Positions 56,838 through 64,000 of a stretch of 64,000 nt of DNA are shown here, piece after piece. The position numbers and the translations under genes are program-made. The notes beneath the pieces were generated by a model. That model saw only the letters and a program-made list of their open reading frames with translations. It did not search any database and was not told where the DNA came from. This DNA comes from Paramarasmius palmivorus (taxonomy: Eukaryota; Basidiomycota; Agaricomycetes; Agaricales; Marasmiaceae). The stretch lies in assembly GCA_037176845.1 (NCBI GenBank), contig JAYKXP010000079.1:1-64000 (forward strand), written 5' to 3'. Within the stretch, counting starts at the first letter, position 1; each line of letters opens with the position of its first letter.

Positions 56838-58054
56838 ATGATCCCACTCAAACTTTTCTCGAGGTCCATTCCTTCACTTCGTGTACCTCAAGGCTCGTCC
56901 AGTCGGTTGATAGCACCTAGTAGAAACCAAAGAGTTCGGGGTGAGTGAGAGTCCGAGAACCGCTACCCAGACGCTTTCATACCTTCATGAGAAGCTCTCC
57001 GAAGGCGGTTCGATATCGTCTAAATTCGAGAAAGTATGGGAGCATAAAGAGGAACATCTGGACGGGAACAGTTCGTGCGGCGATGGTTTTGGACGAAAGG
57101 AACGAGCGCGCTATGTTACGGCGCTTACAAGGCCGGCGCCAGCGATTCCGAACTCTCTCCAACACATCTCACACCCGTACAACCCGTACAAGTACGACCG
57201 CCATCGACGTCTCAACAAAGGCCAGTATTCGCAGATCCTCTAGTATCTCATCCGTCTATCCAAACATAAAGTCCCACCGACCCATCTTCAGAAAGTTAGA
57301 CACTCTACAACCAAATACACTGCCAGGCTGGCCCAGCTAGAGGAGACTACCTCCGAGTCCTTTGCCGCTCCCAGTCTCTCTTTGGTTCGTGCACAATCAT
57401 TTCTTGTGGAAAAGCCGGGTCTGAATCTACGGTGAAGGTGGGGTGCTACACGTTGACAGCCAAGTTTCTCCAAAGTCGAATCCAATCCTAATATCATTGA
57501 GCGAGCCCCGACACGTAGAAGACCTGAACACACACACTTGTTGCCGACACCTCTACGGGATTTCCAAAGCCCTGTTTCGACAATCCTTACGCGGAGACAC
57601 GACATGGCTGTCCGAACTCAAGACCCCATTAACCTTCTTGTGGTACTTCATTGAGTCGGCCTTCTGGAACAATTGTAGACTCGACTCCCCTTTCTCGCAG
57701 ACATCTCCTACGGAAATCTGCTGGAGACTTTCCTCGCCGATTCGCAACCACTCCAATTCGGCTGCCTGTTTCGCGATGATCTTTCACAGGAAACCATGTA
57801 TCAGTAAAGCAGCGGAGACGTTCAGGGCCTTCGTACTTGTGGTTGGGAATCAGATGCGGGGTACCATTAGCAGGGCAGAATCGGGAATGGGCAAGGAATC
57901 GGGTAAAGGATCATACATTATGCACCCCTACGTCGGAAGAGGAACACATACCAGTAAGCCTCCACACATAACCATATTCAAACCCTGCACTGCTCATATA
58001 TTGCCTCGTCCAGATCACCACAAAGCGCGTGTCCTGGATGCCACCCCTTGTTGA
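56838..58054 (+). CDS. doubtful plus-strand gene or genes between the tandem copies
   Basis: An ATG at 56838 opens a basic amphipathic N-terminus (MIPLKLFSRSIPSLRVPQG) that resembles a mitochondrial presequence. It is followed by a GTGAGT donor at 56940 and an Arg-rich frame to about 57340. A separate 203-codon frame covers 57443-58054. No domain is recognised and the joins are not secure, so this may be non-coding. The start region (CGCACTGCAGCC near 56800) is echoed at about 63808, as expected from the tandem duplication. Confidence 0.25.
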
Positions 58055-58406
58055 TCGCCGTCAAACTCTCAAAGGCAAGGTTCTAGCGACGCTGAAATCT
58101 GTAGTTGAGGAATTTCTGTCGTCGAGCATACCGAGGTGCTAGACGGGCATTGGCGAGATGAGGATTTGACGCGTCCTGAATCGACCCAATTGAAGGACAA
58201 GAATGCGTACATGTTTTGGTGCTTCATTGGAAACGTGCGGCTCTTGGGCATCTACTTATATGTAGTACAATGTTCCTATTCTACAAGTATCCGAAACCGG
58301 GTGGTGTACCGTGCATAATGCATTAGAATATTCGTTATAAGTAGGACAGTCCGTCGGGAGATGAGATGAAGTGAAGAAAATACGTTTACAATAAGGGCTA
58401 GTTCAT

Positions 58407-61400
58407 TCACGTGGTGGGAGAGCGAGAGTTTGCGGCATGTTGCGTCCCCAGCCTTATTTGACATTCCGGCGCATTCATGCATGAAGAAGGCTCTTCACCA
58501 TGGTGCGCATCCTTGTGTTCTGGGGTGGGCGAGATCAATTCGCTGAACAGGGTAGAGTGTAAGAACCAAAACTCACGCAGTAAGGCTTGTTCAGTCATGA
58601 AGGAAGAGCAGCCTGGTCTTTCACAGAAAAACGTCGCTTCATTCTTCCGACGCTGAACGCTTGCTTCCTGTACCGCCTTCGACCCTACTTCAATTTGGCA
58701 GTCGCTTGACTTGCTCCAGGAACACCCTTCATCATCACTATCGAATAACGCCTCTGGCACAGTGCATGCTGAGGATGCCAGATTATGCTCTGAGTCTTGA
58801 TAGGAAGGGCTCCTGAAGCTCAGCGGATTCTGAGAAGGGTCCTGAAACCAGGACCTCGCTGAGAGCTCTCCTTTGGGCGGTGAGAAGGTATGGCTGAGAC
58901 ACCGAGAAGTGTCGGGGCTTGGTACGGGTCCCGTGTCCTTGCAATTAGCGCTTGCGTTAGTTGAGGAATAAGTGTCGCAAATGTCATGCCAGGTTGACAT
59001 AGACGAATTGGCCGAGGACGATCGCTGCGAGATTCTATTGTCGGTGTTAGGAAGGGGGTTCCACAGGTCGAGGTATGGGTTGCCACCACACGACTGACCC
59101 ATCACCTTCTGTGCATCGCCAGAACCAACACCAGAAGTGCCGGGACTACTGAAATACGCAATCTTCGGTCTTCTCCTGACTTCCGGGAACGACGTGTTCA
59201 TCGATCTTGACCGCGATAATTGTGTATCTGGAATCAGCAGCCCGTGCTGTGTTCCGCCTCGGGGGTTGACGTTGTGTGAGCGAGATGGACTGGATCTGCA
59301 ACTAGATGGTCGGCGGATGTGTCCAACAGAAGCTGGTCGGCGTATCGAGGTATTAAACATGTGGTCAAGTCCCATTCCAGCGCCCAAGTTGGGTAACTGA
59401 GATCCCAAGAGGTTGAGTTGGTTGTTCGAACCAGGACCAGGATACGAATAACCCTGGCGCATGTCAGGACTCAAGAACTGTTGATTCCTCAACTGCTGCT
59501 GTTGACGAAGGAAATCATCTTGGTTGGGCGGGTATAACATATTACTGTTGTTGGCAGTAGCATGATCCCCGTCGGATACGTTTATACCGGGAACTGGTAG
59601 GCCAAATCTATAGTCCTCGCTCCGACTCTGGCGGACATGACCACGAGCTGGTCCTGCACCATCACTCCTGCTCCGACGTAATGCAGAGTTTTCAGGGCTA
59701 AGGAATCCGTTTTCACCGGTGTTAGTAGCGCTGGGGAATGTCAAGTAAAACCTGTTGCCTAGGCCGCTGGGGCGACGAGAAGGCGGGGAAGAAGGGTTGA
59801 CATCGTTCATGCTGACACCGCTGGCGGCAGGTGCGTCATCGACGATGGCGGGCATGTCCAGGAGGGATAGAAAGGCGGTCGTATCCCAAGTTGGAGGTTC
59901 CAGGGCGCCGTCAGATTTAGAGCGGGTGTGACGCGGGTTGCCTTGGGGAAAGAGGAAGGTTTGTCCTGATCTGAAAGAAGATCCTGGTTGCTTTGACGAG
60001 GATGTGGCTTGATGGGAAGGAGGCGACTGGCGGTCCACTGACTGAGGCTGAGTAGGAGAAAAAGAGTGGTGTCTTTGTGGTTGGTTGTCCCAGGAATGAG
60101 AGCCGGGAGCGAGAGGTGAGCCTAAGACAAATCATAAGCATCAGTCTTGTTATTGAACGGAAACGGAACAAGGACAAAGCAGACAAGATATTCAGAATCA
60201 CTTACCATTCCTGAATAGTATGGGCTTGGTCAGACCGCTGATTCGAGTTGCAGGAACTATACGCAAGCTAGGTCCGGAGCCGCCATTTTCAGCGTCTCCG
60301 TCGGGCGCATTTATGGCAGGCGGCTGATTCGGAAAGCCTTCTTCCTCTGGCATGAGTAATCTAGGAGAACTCTGGGGTTTCTGGTGGGTACCGAGGTGAT
60401 TTGGAGATATGCTTCTCGAATTCGGCTGCGGCTGGTGCTGAGGAAATTGGGAGTTTCGAGGTGAATGATTATCAACGACAGGCAATGATTCCGTAAGCCC
60501 ATTTAGAGACTGAAAAGACATTTCTCCAAATGATTGGGCTACAGACATACGGGGGGAAGGAGAGAGATGCTGAGATGGAATATACGGCGAAGGTGACAGA
60601 TGATGGTGATGGTTCGGAGACACGGAAGAAGCTCTGGAACGAGGGTCGTTTGGAACCTCATTACCACTATCGCCACCACCGTTTGAAGAAGCTGGAGAAC
60701 CGTAATCACCATACGACTGGTGAATGTTCATGGAAGACGATTGAGTCGGATCGTAAGATGAAAGATAGTCCGTGTCGTTGAACATCAAAAGTGAATTTCC
60801 TGCAGGAATATCGTATGTTGCTATACCGCCGGCGAAAAAGCCGAAATTTGTGTTGTCACCGTCCTCGAAAGATAGTTTTGAATGTACCGAGTAAGGAGTA
60901 AGGGGACGACAAGGGTCCTGAAATACAAAGTCGAAAAGGCCATCCAACCGGGGTGAAGACGGTGAGGGAAGTTTAAGAGATGGGGTATGCAGTGAAAGCA
61001 TTGAAGCATCTTCCGTATGGACGAGTGATGCGAGTCCTGAGGTGGGTATGGACGTTGTAGGTACTAAGACGTTGGATGAGTAAAGATATGACATGATAAG
61101 ATTAGGAGTACAGACCTTGAGAATTCTGTCTCGTTGATGTGCCTTGATTAGAGCCTTCCATGTGTGACTTCAATACGGCAAACCCTGAATCATTTCAATA
61201 TTGTGAGAGTGCTGGAATGCAACAAAGGGACGGATAAATACCATCTGATTCAAGGACGTAATACCTCTGTCTGAATCGTCTCATCAAGATTTGGTCATCC
61301 GGCATAGCGGTATCCTGCATACAATAGAATGGTTAGTGGTACATATGCTTTCATCAACGATCCACCAACCGTGGCAGTAAGAAGCGAAATCCAGTCGTTA

Positions 61401-62747
61401 TCATGTGTGACGACGACATCAATCTCAGGATTCTGTCGCCCATTGATCAGGTGCTACGCTTGGGTGTTCGGAGAGTCGTCGACTCACATTTTGCAGAATA
61501 TCGTTATTGATGGAAATAAGGGGGTGATAGGGCTATGGTATTCATGTATCACATTAGTTGTGATTATTCAACGTTGAAGTGGTAGACGTACCTGAGAAGG
61601 AGGGAAGTCGTCTTCATTTATACTTGTAGTGTCGCTACAGGAGGAACCGCCAGGACTGTGACAATCCCAGTCACTGCCGGATGTAGTAGTCGATCCGTCC
61701 GACGATTCAGGACCGTCATTCGACGAGGCAGCGTCTGTGCTGGGACTTCCGCTTCTACTGCTGGTGCTGCTCCTGCCCCATGACGTCGAAAAGGAATACC
61801 CTGATTGTCCGAAACGAGGTGCCGGGCTAAAGATGTCCTTCATCGGCGACCTGTCCGTGCTAGCAACTTTGACTTCCCCCAGAATTCTGACAGAAAGCCC
61901 GCTTCGCAGCGATATCCGGAAGCCACGGATGAACAGTGCCTGGTTGTATTGAGCATCTGCGGCAGATGCTCTGCTAGTGACGGATGATTGATAGATTGAA
62001 GATTGTGACAACTTCATCCGTCCACTGGCTATGCCAACTGATTCGAATAGTAGCGAACAGGATCGACTAGACTGTGAGCTGTCGAAAACTGCATTTTCCC
62101 AAGCATCCGATTTATCGAATCCAGTAACAAGGTATATCGAGCCGTTCTCCGCATCCCGGCCGAGCGTGTTGTTGACAAAATAGTACCAACTGACTGCATT
62201 AGCCTGGGCGTACTCGCGGAACGCCTTCAGATCTAGCATGTTTTCGCGCTTTGCACCTGTTGGAAGCATCAAAGCTGCACCGCTCTCTTTGTCGAACGAG
62301 ATTTCAATGCTTGCCCCGACACCTACAGGTGACCCACTCGATACCGGAACATCAGTGAACCGCCGCGATCCTTTGAAGAAGCCTCACTTACGGGATAGTG
62401 GCCATAGCCTCGGCGCTAATTTCTCTGCACTTCGCACATCGGCTGCAGACAGGTTTCCCGGGTTGGAAGTAATTGGAGTTTCGGCGTATTTGCCCATTCC
62501 ATTTAACAGGAGTGAAATTGTCAGGAGTGCCACAAGATTGGTTGATAACATGGTCTGCAGGTAAGCAGATGTTGAAGAGGAAGTCGAAACTACCATCGGG
62601 TGTGATGAGTCCAACGTCCCCGAATCGAATTCCGTTCTCGATGTATTCTGGGTGAAGGGCCTCGTTGGGTTCAGGACAGAAGAGCGGGTAGCCGTGGCCC
62701 AGAAGAAAAAGTGCTCGAGCGTACAATTGGGCGGCTTCAAAACCCAT
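58407..62747 (-). CDS. large protein joining an agaricomycete-type domain of unknown function to C2H2 zinc fingers
   Basis: Nine exons keep phase: 62747-62392, 62336-61592, 61532-61488, 61432-61370, 61314-61242, 61184-61116, 61063-60206, 60121-58577 and 58519-58407, giving 1288 residues. Residues 1-370 carry the family block (ALFLLGHGYPLFCPEPNEAL, GDVGLITPDGSFDFLFNICL, AFREYAQANAVSWYYFVNN, LFIRGFRISLRSGLSV); then come PYHPLISINNDIL and VVVTHDNDWISLL. The middle is long, disordered and Ser/Pro/Gln-rich. The C-terminus has FFCERPGC ... QHKDAHH as a first finger, one residue shorter than normal, and a second (CMNAPEC ... GTQHAANS) that lacks its last ligand. A nuclear regulatory role is suggested by the fingers but weakened by their state. 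Exons 3-6 are tiny and tie the two halves into one gene. Confidence 0.72.
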
Positions 62748-64000
62748 CTCAGACAGGTGTTAGTGGGAGGATGTAAAAAGACGTATCGGATACGCGACGT
62801 TTATGTATGGTTTGCACTGGTTCCAGGAGGTAAAATGTAGTAATTAGGTTCTGTCAGGTTCGATGCTGTTAAACCTTCCCCAAGTTGTCCCAAGGCATGC
62901 ATTGAGTGCGGGAGATCTGCAAATATTCTAGCTTGATATGGGAACCAATGTATTCAGCATGAATACTTACGTGTTTACAACTGGTCAACACAACACGACC
63001 CAAGTCGGGAACTCCCTTGCTATTTCGTCTTCGTTTGAGGTCGATAACCCCAACGATCCTGTTATCAGGTCGCGAATAAACCAACTGTACATGGGTATCA
63101 ATGATGCTTTTGGCATGTAAAGAACGAAGGGTAGGCAGTACTGCAATTTTACGTCGTGAGGCTGTGATAACAGCAGATTGAAGTATGACCTCCTCATGTG
63201 TTGAGCGCGTTGTGCGAAGACAATGGCATAGAAGATTCTGCGGGAAATATTGTCAGCCACTAGTGCGTCATTCAGCGCTTAACAGGCACAGGTCGAGTCT
63301 ATTGCGCCTAAGGCATTAGTCAATGCACTACAAATCTTTGTTGCACCTAACCGAAATGTCGGCAAGGGATAGATTTAGGAATTAATTCCTACTGCTCGTC
63401 GCGAGCGGGACTACGAAAGGACAAGATATCAGGTCAGATTATGATCTTGCTCGGCATCTCAAAAGGATGTCCCACCGAAAGAAACGCTCGCGTAAGTTGA
63501 GGCTTCAACGAAACCAGCATTACGGTATGCTCCCTGGCATATCTAAACGGAACTGTAGTGCCCATTGTCCACCTCTCTGAATCGCCGGCCAGTGTTCCAC
63601 ATCTATCTTCTAATATAGCTTTAGGAGAAGTGTGACAAAAAACCGAGAAGCAACACACAAAAAGACGTTGCGAGTAATGGGTCAGAGCAGTCCCCTGCGC
63701 GTCCTCCTGGAGTGTAGAGCCTCGAGTCAAGATTAAGCCATTATAACTGCTCGCGGTGCGGGATTAAACTCAGCAAATCACGATACCGAAAATGAAGGGA
63801 AACAAAACGCACTGCAGCCTGAGAACCAAAACAACCCTTAATCTAACCTGATTTCGCCGAGAGTTTCGTTCCTTTTCCCCCTCGTCGATGAAGAGAACCT
63901 AGACGCTAGAATGTCCTAGTCAGTGAAAGTCCTTGTAAGGACGATACAGGTAGTTGTTACTGGTTTACCGAATAAATGTGTTCAAGCCTACGAGAAGAAA
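62748..64000. other. upstream flank and window end, no supportable gene
   Basis: Short frames only. The part near 63800-63930 resembles the 56800-56900 stretch upstream of the other tandem copy (CACTGCAGCC followed by a weak ATG context). The duplication unit therefore probably includes the flank. Confidence 0.4.

Noticed and set aside
1..64000. CRISPR arrays, rRNA genes and bacterial-type operons
   Set aside because: No regularly spaced identical repeats, rRNA segments or Shine-Dalgarno-linked gene strings were seen; gene structure is eukaryotic throughout.

Overview
The window is nuclear DNA of a filamentous basidiomycete, most likely an Agaricomycete. The evidence is gene structure (many GT-AG introns of about 47-60 bases), and gene content: an F-box/LRR gene pair, a secreted tyrosinase, several NACHT (STAND/NLR-like) NTPases, IS630-type transposase debris and a Spt5-like gene of the type multiplied in agaricomycete accessory regions. 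Genus and species cannot be read from it. Exon structures given here were spliced by hand from reading-frame continuity and comparison between paralogues in the window.

Layout. 0-0.25 kb: 5'-truncated edge gene (-). 1.2-6.0 kb: a divergent Spt5/KOW-like gene and a small Arg/Gly-rich gene, each followed in its 3' region by one copy of a structured RNA with the nested double-pseudoknot topology of HDV-like ribozymes. 6-8 kb: decayed repeats and a minisatellite. 8.4-8.9 kb: small T5orf172/GIY-YIG-like gene. 9.2-9.9 kb: truncated IS630-like transposase. 10-18.7 kb: an intact 703-aa conserved protein with an LRR-like core, surrounded by fragments of an unidentified repeated family. 18.7-41.4 kb: a NACHT island, with three apparently intact genes and one truncated copy, all on the minus strand. 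They are interspersed with broken copies of the LRR-like family and with several families of direct non-coding repeats, which suggests repeated segmental duplication. 42.6-47.1 kb: tandem F-box genes, the first frameshifted. 47.1-48.7 kb: a complete 10-exon tyrosinase. 49.8-50.8 kb: a Mutator-like non-autonomous element with perfect 77-bp inverted repeats and a 9-bp target-site duplication. 51.9-62.7 kb: a tandem duplication of a large gene joining an agaricomycete-type domain of unknown function to C2H2 zinc fingers; one copy is intact over nine exons, the other is split by about 1.8 kb of inserted repeat DNA.

The strongest candidate for something undescribed is the RNA pair at 4854-4927 and 5923-5994. 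Next come the NACHT paralogues with a shared N-terminal motif but unrelated C-terminal tails, and the MITE sitting inside a NACHT intron.
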